A stretch of DNA of 6,716 bases from NCBI GenBank assembly GCA_003242505.1, contig QGUP01000110.1, positions 1-6,716 of the forward strand, in the 5' to 3' direction. The position numbers were made by a program, and so were the translations under genes. Below the pieces are notes generated by a model. It was not told the origin of the DNA, did no database searches, and saw only the letters and a list, made by a program, of their open reading frames with translations. Source of the stretch: Bacillota bacterium. GTDB lineage: Bacteria; Bacillota; Sulfobacillia; Symbiobacteriales; ZC4RG38. This document shows positions 1 through 6,420 of this stretch, piece by piece (position 1 is the first letter of the stretch; every line of letters starts with the position of its first letter).

Positions 1-1815
1 GCGGTCCACGCCGCCCGGGCTCATGGGAGCCGCATCGCCCTGGTGGACCACGAGGCGGAGCCCCGGAGCTACCTCCCGGAGCGGATCGGCGAGATGCTGG
101 GGGTGGAGCTCCGGCTCTACCTGTTCCGGAACGAGTTCGGCCTCCGGCGGCAGGTCCTCCGGGCTATCCGCCAGGGGGCCCAGGTGCTGGTGACCGCCGC
201 CGGGAGCGGGATCCGCCTGGCCCAGCAACTCGGGCTGCCCGCGGTGCCCGTCACCGCCACCCGGCCGGCGGTGGAGGCGGCGGTCCGCCGGGTGATCGAC
301 GCGGTCAGCCGGGCCCGCCGGGCTGAGGCCGAGAGCCGCCTCGCCCGCGCGGTCCTGGCCCGGTCCCGGGACGGGGTGGTGATCCTGGGCCGCCGGGGCG
401 AGGTGACGGTCTGCAACGCCGCGGCGGAGGCGATCCTGGGGCTGCCCGCGGAGGAACTCCTGGACCGGCCGGCCCGGGAACTGGCCGCCCGGTACCCCGC
501 CTTTGCTGCCCTGTACGGCGACGGGGCCGAGACCGTGGGGGAGCCGGTGCGGATCCGGGAGCGGGAGTGGGTGGTCAGCCGGATGCCCGTCCACCTGGGG
601 GACGGGGTGACGGGGCTGGTGATCACCTGCCAGCCCGCGGCCCAGATCGTCGACATCGAGCAGAAGATCCGGCGGCAGCTCCACAGCCGGGGGCTGACCG
701 CCCGGTACAACTTCGACGACCTGATCGTCCGCAGCCCTGCCCTGGCGGCGACCCGGGAGACCGCCCTCCGGTACGCAGCCACCGATCTCACGGTGCTCAT
801 CACCGGGGAGACCGGCACCGGCAAGGAGCTTTTCGCCCACGCGATCCACCAGGCCAGCCGCCGGGCCAAGGGGCCCTTTGTGGCCGTCAACTGCGCCGCG
901 ATCCCCGAAAGCCTTCTGGAGAGCGAGCTCTTCGGCTACGACGAGGGGGCGTTTACCGGGGCCCGGAAGGGCGGCAAGCCGGGGCTTTTCGAACTGGCCC
1001 ACGGCGGCACCCTCTTCCTGGACGAGGTGGCGGAGCTGCCCCTTTCGGTCCAGGCCCGGCTTCTCCGGGTCCTCCAGTCCGGGGAGGTCCGGCGGGTGGG
1101 CGGGGACCGGGTGATCCCGGTGGACGTCCGGGTCCTGGCCGCGACCAACCGGCCCCTGCAGCAGGCTGTGCAGGAAGGCCGGTTCCGGGAGGACCTCTAC
1201 TTCCGGCTCAGCGTCCTCACCCTGGTGATTCCCCCGCTCCGGGAGCGGCTGGAGGACATCCCCCACCTGGCGGCCCGGTTCCTGGCCGAGGCCGCCCGGG
1301 CCGGCGCGCCCCGGCACCACCTCGGGGAGGCGGAGCTGGCGGTGCTCCGGAGCTACCCCTGGCCGGGGAACGTCCGCCAGCTCCGGAACGTGCTGCTCCG
1401 GTACGCGGTCCTGGCTACCCCCGGGGAAGACGGCGCGGCCCTGCTCCGGCGGCTCCTGGCCGAGGAGGCCGCCGGCCCCGGGGTCTCTTCAGCACCGGCG
1501 CCGCAGAAGGCCGGCGCGGTGGCGGGGGAGCCGCCGCTGGCCGTTGGCGCCCCGGCTCCGCCGGCTGGCCCCCCGGCGCCACCCGCCGGCGCCGACTGGA
1601 TCCCGGTCCGCATCGGCCCCCTGGACGAGATGATCGGGGAGATCCTCCGGACCCTGGAGGCCCGGGAGGGGGACCGGTCCCGGGTGGCCCGGATCCTGGG
1701 CATCAGCCGGACCACCGTCTGGCGCCGCCTCCGGGAGCACCGGGGCGTGGTGCAGGACCGGGGTGTGCTGCAGGGCCGGGGCGTGTTGCAAGATCGCGGT
1801 GTGTTGCAAAATTGA
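1..1815 (+). CDS. Sigma-54-dependent transcriptional activator, PrpR-N/PAS/AAA+/Fis-HTH (5' end outside window)
   Basis: Bacterial enhancer-binding protein that would use ATP hydrolysis to open promoters held by sigma-54 RNA polymerase. The frame is open from base 1, and the residues before the GTG at nt 43 already fit the family, so the start lies upstream (numbering here: residue 1 = codon at nt 1; 604 residues visible). Residues ~1-105 look like the end of a PrpR-N sensor domain (RIALVDHE, LGLPAVPV). A PAS domain follows at ~115-210. The AAA+ core spans ~243-470: Walker A GETGTGKE (269-276), sigma-54-contacting GAFTGA (316-321), Walker B GTLFLDE (336-342), ATNR (381-384), arginines in FREDLYFRL (395-403) and sensor II WPGNVRQLRN (454-463). 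An Ala/Pro-rich linker (~490-535) leads to a Fis-type HTH (561-580), then a repeat tail. PrpR-N domains are known to sense small metabolites; the ligand here is unknown, and an acyl-CoA-related one is only a guess from the neighbours. The likely target is the downstream fatty-acid operon. Confidence 0.95.
   Translation, partial: AVHAARAHGSRIALVDHEAEPRSYLPERIGEMLGVELRLYLFRNEFGLRRQVLRAIRQGAQVLVTAAGSGIRLAQQLGLPAVPVTATRPAVEAAVRRVIDAVSRARRAEAESRLARAVLARSRDGVVILGRRGEVTVCNAAAEAILGLPAEELLDRPARELAARYPAFAALYGDGAETVGEPVRIREREWVVSRMPVHLGDGVTGLVITCQPAAQIVDIEQKIRRQLHSRGLTARYNFDDLIVRSPALAATRETALRYAATDLTVLITGETGTGKELFAHAIHQASRRAKGPFVAVNCAAIPESLLESELFGYDEGAFTGARKGGKPGLFELAHGGTLFLDEVAELPLSVQARLLRVLQSGEVRRVGGDRVIPVDVRVLAATNRPLQQAVQEGRFREDLYFRLSVLTLVIPPLRERLEDIPHLAARFLAEAARAGAPRHHLGEAELAVLRSYPWPGNVRQLRNVLLRYAVLATPGEDGAALLRRLLAEEAAGPGVSSAPAPQKAGAVAGEPPLAVGAPAPPAGPPAPPAGADWIPVRIGPLDEMIGEILRTLEAREGDRSRVARILGISRTTVWRRLREHRGVVQDRGVLQGRGVLQDRGVLQN
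1741..1812 (+). repeat. Four in-frame 18-bp tandem repeats at the activator's 3' end
   Basis: Four consecutive 18-bp units (1741-1758, 1759-1776, 1777-1794, 1795-1812) encode RGVVQD, RGVLQG, RGVLQD and RGVLQN directly before the TGA. The units drift from GC-rich codons (gtg cag gac) to codons rare in this window (ttg, caa, gat, aat). The last two units carry an identical GTGTTGCAA, at 1783-1791 and 1801-1809. The tail lies beyond the helix-turn-helix and is not part of the usual family fold. Confidence 0.9.
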
Positions 1816-1853
1816 ACGAGTGGAGCCTGGCTAGGGTTTCATGATGCAACACA
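1800..1853. promoter_or_regulatory. Candidate activator-binding sites: inverted repeat TGTGTTGCA / TGCAACACA
   Basis: A perfect 9-bp inverted repeat: TGTGTTGCA at 1800-1808 and TGCAACACA at 1845-1853, separated by 36 bp. A further direct copy, GTGTTGCAA, lies at 1783-1791. The elements sit about 100-170 bp upstream of the start site predicted from the sigma-54 promoter, a usual distance for upstream activating sites. They straddle the activator's stop codon. Binding by the adjacent activator is inferred. An RNA hairpin after the stop codon is the alternative reading. Confidence 0.5.
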
Positions 1854-1854
1854 A

Positions 1855-1883
1855 GGTGGTCCGTCTCGCCGACGGTCGCCACC
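1855..1883 (+). other. Small interrupted hairpin after the activator gene
   Basis: GGTGG (1855-1859) pairs with CCACC (1879-1883), and inside it CCGTC (1861-1865) pairs with GACGG (1871-1875) around a 5-nt loop, with one unpaired base on the left and three on the right. No T-tract follows. It may add to 3'-end processing of the activator mRNA or be a chance structure in GC-rich DNA. Confidence 0.3.
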
Positions 1884-1891
1884 GGAAATGA

Positions 1892-1938
1892 CCAAACGGC
1901 CGGTCGGAAGCCACGACCGGCCGTTTGGCATTTCTTTT
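1892..1938 (+). terminator. Rho-independent-type terminator of the activator gene
   Basis: A perfect 15-bp inverted repeat has arms 1892-1906 (CCAAACGGCCGGTCG) and 1914-1928 (CGACCGGCCGTTTGG) with a 7-nt loop. It is followed by CATTTCTTTT (1929-1938), a mostly-T stretch that stands out in this GC-rich sequence. It lies 77 nt past the activator's stop and before the ligase promoter, as expected for a terminator separating the two transcription units. The T-tract is interrupted, so an operator or another role remains possible. Its 3' arm contains the GG of the sigma-54 promoter. Confidence 0.7.
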
Positions 1939-1941
1939 GCT
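1926..1941 (+). promoter_or_regulatory. Sigma-54 (-24/-12) promoter for the acyl-CoA ligase operon
   Basis: TGGCATTTCTTTTGCT matches the sigma-54 consensus TGGCAC-N5-TTGCA/T at nearly every fixed position. The invariant GG (1927-1928) and GC (1939-1940) have exact spacing (12 bp from the first G to the G of GC). Transcription would start near nt 1951-1953, giving an untranslated leader of about 67 nt before the ligase ATG. Location between a sigma-54 activator gene and an enzyme gene strengthens the call. The T-rich part is shared with the upstream terminator, so some of the match could be coincidental. No experimental support is available here. Confidence 0.75.
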
Positions 1942-2003
1942 AATGGAACGTGTAATGGAAAGTGTCGCATGGCATCATCGGATGGGACAAATCGGCCCGC
2001 GGC

Positions 2004-2013
2004 AAGGGGAGGG
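2004..2013 (+). promoter_or_regulatory. Ribosome-binding site that fixes the ligase start
   Basis: AAGGGGAGGG at 2004-2013 lies 5 nt before the ATG at 2019. An upstream in-frame GTG at 1962 has no comparable site, sits only about 10 nt after the predicted transcription start, and would add 19 residues not seen in the family. The 2019 start gives MYAQKPWLAHYP, matching the family N-terminus. Confidence 0.85.
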
Positions 2014-2018
2014 TGGCG

Positions 2019-3848
2019 ATGTACGCGCAGAAACCCTGGCTGGCCCATTACCCCCCGGAGGTGCCGCCGACCCTGGAGTACCCGGAGGTGACCCTGGACC
2101 ACTTCCTCGAGGAGGCGGCCCGGCAGCACGGGGAGGTGACCGCGACCATCTTCTACGGCGGCCGGCAGACCTACCGGCAGATCCACGATCAGGCCCGGCG
2201 GCTGGCCGGAGCCCTGCGCCGGCTGGGGGTGGCGGAGGGGGACCGGGTGGCGATCATGCTGCCCAACTGCCCCCAGGTGGTGATCGCCTACTATGGGGTG
2301 CTGATGGCCGGCGGTGTGGTGGTGATGGTCAACCCCCTCTACACCCCCCGGGAACTCAAGCACCAGCTGGCCGACTCCGGGGCCCGGGTGTTGGTGGCCC
2401 TGGACCTGGTCTGGAACCGGGTGGCGGAGGTCTGGCCGGACACCCAGGTCGAGCATATCGTCGTCACCGGCCTGGAGGAGTACATGGGCCTCCCCTTCCG
2501 GTGGCTCTACCCCCTCAAGGTGCGCCGGCAGCGGCCCCGGATCCCCTACGGCCCCAGGGTGCACCGGTTCCAGGCCCTTCTCCGGGAGCCGCCCCTGGCC
2601 GAGCGGCACCACCGGCGGCCTGACGACCTGGCGCTGCTGCAGTACACCGGCGGGACCACCGGACTGGCCAAGGGGTGCATGCTGACCCACCGGAACCTGG
2701 TGGCCAACTGCTGGCAGATCCGGGCGTGGCTCTACAAGTTCCGGGACCGCCGGGCCCTCACCATCGGGGCCCTGCCCCTCTTCCACGTCTACGGCATGAC
2801 CGCGGTGATGAACTTCAGCGTCGCCTCGGCCTCCACCGTGGTCCTGGTGCCCCGGTTCGACCCCGGGGAGGTGCTGAAGCTCATCCAGAAGTACCGGCCC
2901 GCCCTCTTCCCCGGCGCGCCCACCATGTACATCGCCCTCCTCAACCACCCCAAGCTCCGGGAGTACGACCTCTCCGGGATTGAGGCCTGCATCAGCGGCG
3001 CCGCGCCCCTGCCCCTGGAGGTGCAGGAGAAGTTCGAGGCCGTCACCGGCGGCCGGCTGGTGGAGGGCTACGGCCTCAGCGAGACCTCCCCGGTCACCCA
3101 CGCCAACCCCATCTGGGGCCGGCGGAAGGCCGGGTCTATTGGCCTGCCCTGGCCGGACACCGAGGCCCGGGTGGTCACCCTGGACGGCTGGGACGACGTC
3201 CCGGTGGGGGAGCCCGGGGAACTGGTCGTCCGGGGGCCCCAGGTGATGAAGGGGTACTGGAACCGGCCCGAGGAGACCGCCCAGGTCCTCTCCCCGGACG
3301 GCTGGCTCCGGACCGGGGACATCGCCCGGATGGACGAGGAAGGCTACTTCTACATCGTCGACCGGAAGAAGGACGTCATCATCGCCAGCGGCTTCAACAT
3401 CTACCCCCGGGAGGTGGAGGAGGTCCTCTACGCCCACCCGGCCATCCAGGAGGCGGCGGTCATCGGGGTGCCGGACCCCTACCGGGGGGAGACGGTCAAG
3501 GCCTTCGTGGTGCTGAAGCCCGGGGCCACGCTGACCCAGGAGGAACTGGAGGCCTACTGCCGCCAGCACCTGGCCCCCTACAAGGTGCCCCGGCTGGTGG
3601 AGTTCCGGGACAGCCTCCCCAAGTCCCTGGTGGGCAAGGTGCTCCGCCGGGTCCTGCGGGACGAGGAGCGGGAGCGGCAGGCCCGGGAGGACGCGGCCGC
3701 CAGCTCCATGGCGGACGAGGGCGGCGCCCCCGGTGGCGGGGACGGCTCGCCGGGTGGCCAGGGCGGCACCCCGGGCGGCGAGGTCGGCGCCCCGGGCGGC
3801 GGGGCCGGAGCCCCGAGCGGCGAGGGCAGCGCCCAGGGCGGGGCCTGA
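2019..3848 (+). CDS. lcfA: Long-chain-fatty-acid--CoA ligase
   Basis: A 609-residue ATP-dependent acyl-CoA synthetase of the adenylate-forming (ANL) superfamily. It converts a free fatty acid, ATP and CoA to acyl-CoA, AMP and pyrophosphate, the entry step to beta-oxidation. The ATP-binding loop YTGGTTGLAKG is at 209-219, the adenylate-binding EGYGLSETS at 349-357, TGD at 432-434, and the hinge region DRKKDVIIASGFNIYP at 448-463. The catalytic lysine of the C-terminal subdomain is K540 (SLVGKVLRR). Sequence resemblance to B. subtilis LcfA is clear from MYAQKPWL through RRVLRDEE (~549). After that comes an acidic/basic stretch and a Gly/Pro repeat tail (567-609) that the core family lacks. No signal peptide or membrane segment is visible; it should be cytosolic, perhaps membrane-associated. 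It is the first gene after the sigma-54 promoter. Exact chain-length preference cannot be read from the sequence. Confidence 0.96.
   Translation: MYAQKPWLAHYPPEVPPTLEYPEVTLDHFLEEAARQHGEVTATIFYGGRQTYRQIHDQARRLAGALRRLGVAEGDRVAIMLPNCPQVVIAYYGVLMAGGVVVMVNPLYTPRELKHQLADSGARVLVALDLVWNRVAEVWPDTQVEHIVVTGLEEYMGLPFRWLYPLKVRRQRPRIPYGPRVHRFQALLREPPLAERHHRRPDDLALLQYTGGTTGLAKGCMLTHRNLVANCWQIRAWLYKFRDRRALTIGALPLFHVYGMTAVMNFSVASASTVVLVPRFDPGEVLKLIQKYRPALFPGAPTMYIALLNHPKLREYDLSGIEACISGAAPLPLEVQEKFEAVTGGRLVEGYGLSETSPVTHANPIWGRRKAGSIGLPWPDTEARVVTLDGWDDVPVGEPGELVVRGPQVMKGYWNRPEETAQVLSPDGWLRTGDIARMDEEGYFYIVDRKKDVIIASGFNIYPREVEEVLYAHPAIQEAAVIGVPDPYRGETVKAFVVLKPGATLTQEELEAYCRQHLAPYKVPRLVEFRDSLPKSLVGKVLRRVLRDEERERQAREDAAASSMADEGGAPGGGDGSPGGQGGTPGGEVGAPGGGAGAPSGEGSAQGGA
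3717..3842 (+). repeat. Six imperfect 21-bp repeats encoding a Gly/Pro-rich heptapeptide tail
   Basis: Residues 567-608 of the ligase divide exactly into six 7-residue units: EGGAPGG, GDGSPGG, QGGTPGG, EVGAPGG, GAGAPSG, EGSAQGG. The consensus is x-x-G-[AST]-P-G-G, and a final Ala precedes the stop. The DNA units are 21 bp. The tail is probably disordered and is unrelated to catalysis in the known family. Slippage-driven expansion is a likely origin. Confidence 0.85.
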
Positions 3849-3863
3849 GCTGGGCCAGCCGCA

Positions 3864-3925
3864 CCTCCCGCTGCTCCCCAACCTCCCGCGGCTCCCCAAC
3901 TCCCCAACCTCCCGCGGCTCCCCAA
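3864..3925 (+). repeat. Intergenic tandem repeat of a pyrimidine-rich unit
   Basis: The 18-bp unit CCTCCCGCGGCTCCCCAA occurs at 3882-3899 and 3908-3925, with a one-mismatch copy (T for G at position 10) at 3864-3881. An 8-bp CTCCCCAA (3900-3907) lies between the two perfect copies. Viewed differently, 3874-3899 and 3900-3925 are an exact 26-bp tandem duplication. It begins 15 nt after the ligase stop codon. No open frame or known element explains it; it may be a slippage product or a binding site. Confidence 0.85.
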
Positions 3926-3957
3926 GGCCGATCTGACCAACCCAGCGATTCTTGAGA

Positions 3958-4012
3958 TCTCCCGGATCCCTTCCCTCAGACCCCCAAGGTCTCCCAGATT
4001 CCTTCCCTCAGA
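3958..4012 (+). repeat. Direct repeat upstream of fadN, 32-bp period
   Basis: Two 23-bp copies (3958-3980 and 3990-4012) differ at only two positions, with shared core CCTTCCCTCAGA. The period is 32 bp, close to three helical turns, so both copies would face the same side of the DNA. It ends 27 nt before the fadN ATG. It could be a regulatory-protein site or a leader element. No convincing -10/-35 or -24/-12 promoter is visible in the 3849-4039 spacer, so fadN is probably co-transcribed with the ligase gene. Confidence 0.75.
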
Positions 4013-4019
4013 TCCGACC

Positions 4020-4036
4020 GAAGGAGGCGATCCTTC
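4020..4036 (+). promoter_or_regulatory. fadN ribosome-binding site inside a small hairpin
   Basis: The Shine-Dalgarno AAGGAGG is at 4021-4027, 12 nt before the ATG, a slightly long spacing. GAAGGA (4020-4025) is an exact complement of TCCTTC (4031-4036) across a 5-nt loop, and also of TCCTTC at 4000-4005 in the direct repeat. The site can therefore be masked by either flanking segment. Whether this modulates translation is inference. Confidence 0.55.
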
Positions 4037-4039
4037 CCC

Positions 4040-6400
4040 ATGCCGAGGACCATCCGACGGGCGGTGGTGCTGGGCGCCGGGCTGATGGGCTCCCAGATTG
4101 CCGCCCACCTGGCAGGCTGCGGCATCCCCGTCACCCTGCTGGACATCGTCCCCCAGCCGACCCCGGAGGAGGAGGCCCGGGGGCTCACCCGGGAGAGCCC
4201 CCAGGTCCGGAACCGGTTGGCCACCGAGGCCCTCAAGCGGCTGCCGAAGATGAAGCCCAGCCCCATCTTCAGCAACGAGGTGCTGAACCTCATCACCCCC
4301 GGCAACCTGGAGGACCACCTGGCCCAGGCGGTGCGGGAGGCCGACTGGGTCCTGGAGGCGGTGGTGGAGAACCTGGAGGTCAAGCGCCAGCTCTGGGCCC
4401 GGGTGGCGGAGCACGCCCGGCCGGGGACCATCCTCAGCTCCAACACCTCCGGCCTCTCCATCGCCGCCCAGGCGGAGGTGCTGCCGCCGGAGCTGCGCCG
4501 GACCTTCCTGGGCACCCACTTCTTCAACCCGCCCCGGTACCTGCGGCTCCTGGAGGTCATCCCCACCCCCGAGACCGACCCCGAGGTGGTGGCCTTCATG
4601 AAGGAGTTCGGGGAGCGGGTGCTGGGCAAGGGGGTGGTGATCTGCCGGGACACTCCCAACTTCATCGCCAACCGGATCGGGGTCTACGGCCTGGCCGTCA
4701 CCCTGAAGGTGATGACGGAGATGGGCCTGGGGGTGGACGAGGTCGATGCCATCACCGGCCCGGCCATGGGCCGGCCCAAGAGCGCCACCTTCCGGACCCT
4801 GGACGTAGTCGGGCTGGACACCTTCCTCAACGTGGCCCGGAACACCGCCGCGGCCACCTCGGACCCGGAGGAGGCCCGGATGCTCCAGGTGCCCCCGGCC
4901 CTGGAGGAGATGGTCCGCCGCGGGTGGCTGGGGGAGAAGGCCGGCCAGGGCTTCTACAAGAAGGTGAACGGCGAGATCCTGGCCCTGGACCTCGCCACCC
5001 TGGAGTACCGGCCCCGGCGCAAGCCCGACTTCCCGTCCCTCGCCCAGACCCGGCAGATCCCGGACCTCCGGGAGCGGATCCGGACGCTGGTGGGTGCCCA
5101 GGACCCCGCGGGGCGCTTTGCCTGGGCGGTGCTCAAGCAGGTGCTCCTCTTCTGCGCTGAGAAGGCCGAGGAGATCGCCGGCGGCGACGTGGCGGCCATC
5201 GACCAGGCGATGCGCTGGGGCTTTGGCTGGGAGCTGGGCCCCTTCGAGACCTGGGAGGCCATCGGGCTCCAGGAGTCCATCGCCCGGATGGAGGCCGAGG
5301 GGCTCCAGGTGCCCCAGTGGGTCAAGGACCGGGCCGCGGCCGGGGGCTTCTACCCCCAGGGGCGGCCGGCGGAGATGCCCCTCTCCTTTACGGTGCTCAA
5401 GTCCGAGAAGACCCGGATCGTCCGCCAGACCAGCGGCTCCACCTTCGTGGACCTGGGGGACGACGTCCTGGGGATGCAGTTCCACCCGCCCAAGCAGGCC
5501 ATCGGCGAGGACTTTGCCGCCGCGGTGAAGTGGGCGGCCCAGGAGGTAGAGCGGAACTGGCGGGGGCTGGTGATCTCCGCGGAGGGCGTGCCCAACTTCT
5601 GCGTCGGCGCCAACCTGATGCTCATCCTCATGTACGCCCAGGAGCACGCCTTTGACGAGATCGACCTGGCGGTGCGGGTCTTCCAGCAGGCGAACATGAC
5701 CCTCAAGTACCTCTCCCGGCCGGTGGTGGTGGCCCCCTTCGGCATGACCCTCGGGGGCGGCGCGGAGATCGCGATGCACTGCGCCCGGACGGTGGCCGCG
5801 GCGGAGACCTACATGGGGCTGGTGGAGGTGGGGGTGGGCCTCATCCCCGCGGGGGGCGGCACCAAGGAGATGGCCCTCCGGGCCATGGCCCAGGTGCCCC
5901 AGACCCCGAGCCAGGTGCCCGGGCCCCTGGACCCCCAGGCCTTTATCAACCGGGCCTTCGAGAACATCGCCACCGCCCGGGTGGCCACCTCCGCCCACGA
6001 GGCGATGCAGTACGGCTACCTGCGGCCAACGGACCAGATCGTGATGAACCGGGACCACCTGCTGGCCCAGGCCAAGCGGGCGGTGCTGGAACTGGACGCC
6101 GCGGGGTACCGGCCGCCGGCCCCGGCCAAGGTGCCGGTGCTGGGGGCCGACGCCCGGGCGGTGCTGGAACTCGCCGCCTGGTCGATGCAGCAGGGGGGCT
6201 ACGCCACCGAGCACGACGTGAAGATCGCCAAGAAGGTGGCCTACGTCCTCACCGGCGGCAACCTGCCCGCCGGGACCCTGGTCTCGGAGCAGTACCTCCT
6301 GGACCTGGAGCGGGAGGCCTTTGTCAGCCTCTGCGGCGAGCCCAAGTCCCAGCAGCGGATGATGCACCTTCTGAAGACCGGCAAGCCCCTCCGGAACTGA
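4040..6400 (+). CDS. fadN: 3-hydroxyacyl-CoA dehydrogenase / enoyl-CoA hydratase fusion, FadN type
   Basis: A 786-residue bifunctional beta-oxidation enzyme: it hydrates trans-2-enoyl-CoA to 3-hydroxyacyl-CoA and oxidises that with NAD+ to 3-ketoacyl-CoA. Domain order is dehydrogenase first, hydratase second, the reverse of E. coli FadB and the same as B. subtilis FadN, which has nearly the same length. The Rossmann motif GAGLMG is at 12-17. Expected dehydrogenase catalytic residues are present: S137 in SSNTSG, H160 in GTHFFNP, E172 in LLEVIP, N207 in DTPNFIANR. The first dehydrogenase C-terminal domain is ~200-300, and a second one sits around 355-430 (AIDQAMRWGFGWELGPFE). The crotonase-fold hydratase covers ~475-660, with oxyanion-hole segments NFCVGANL and PFGMTLGGG and both catalytic glutamates, E576 (GGGAE) and E596 (GLVE), 20 residues apart as in FadB. 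The protein ends KTGKPLRN, like FadN. It is cytosolic and acts between the ligase and the thiolase encoded on either side. Confidence 0.97.
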   Translation: MPRTIRRAVVLGAGLMGSQIAAHLAGCGIPVTLLDIVPQPTPEEEARGLTRESPQVRNRLATEALKRLPKMKPSPIFSNEVLNLITPGNLEDHLAQAVREADWVLEAVVENLEVKRQLWARVAEHARPGTILSSNTSGLSIAAQAEVLPPELRRTFLGTHFFNPPRYLRLLEVIPTPETDPEVVAFMKEFGERVLGKGVVICRDTPNFIANRIGVYGLAVTLKVMTEMGLGVDEVDAITGPAMGRPKSATFRTLDVVGLDTFLNVARNTAAATSDPEEARMLQVPPALEEMVRRGWLGEKAGQGFYKKVNGEILALDLATLEYRPRRKPDFPSLAQTRQIPDLRERIRTLVGAQDPAGRFAWAVLKQVLLFCAEKAEEIAGGDVAAIDQAMRWGFGWELGPFETWEAIGLQESIARMEAEGLQVPQWVKDRAAAGGFYPQGRPAEMPLSFTVLKSEKTRIVRQTSGSTFVDLGDDVLGMQFHPPKQAIGEDFAAAVKWAAQEVERNWRGLVISAEGVPNFCVGANLMLILMYAQEHAFDEIDLAVRVFQQANMTLKYLSRPVVVAPFGMTLGGGAEIAMHCARTVAAAETYMGLVEVGVGLIPAGGGTKEMALRAMAQVPQTPSQVPGPLDPQAFINRAFENIATARVATSAHEAMQYGYLRPTDQIVMNRDHLLAQAKRAVLELDAAGYRPPAPAKVPVLGADARAVLELAAWSMQQGGYATEHDVKIAKKVAYVLTGGNLPAGTLVSEQYLLDLEREAFVSLCGEPKSQQRMMHLLKTGKPLRN

Positions 6401-6420
6401 TGGGCGCCGGCTGGGGCCGC

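Noticed and set aside
43..45. GTG at nt 43 as the true start of the activator
   Set aside because: The frame is open from base 1 and upstream residues (AVHAARAHGSRIAL) fit the PrpR-N domain; the site lacks a ribosome-binding sequence.
567..1844. 425-codon plus-strand frame within the activator
   Set aside because: Overlaps the AAA+ domain in another frame; the product is a Gly/Pro/Arg-rich artefact and lacks a ribosome-binding site.
1968..1985. Second TGGCA (-24-like) element downstream of the promoter
   Set aside because: There is no GC dinucleotide of a -12 element at the required spacing.
1962..2018. Upstream GTG start for the ligase
   Set aside because: No Shine-Dalgarno, only about 10 nt from the predicted transcription start, and adds residues absent from the family; ATG at 2019 has a strong site and a matching N-terminus.
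1839..3899. 686-codon open frame on the minus strand opposite the ligase
   Set aside because: Antisense shadow of a well-supported ligase gene; the product is low-complexity and crosses the promoter and terminator region.
3952..3980. Possible sigma-A promoter (TTGAGA at 3952) before fadN
   Set aside because: No TATAAT-like -10 element occurs at 16-18 bp spacing; the region is C/T-rich.
3864..4012. CRISPR array in the repeat-rich spacer
   Set aside because: Units are adjacent or at a 32-bp period with repeats longer than the gaps, only two or three copies exist, and there are no unique spacers of proper length.
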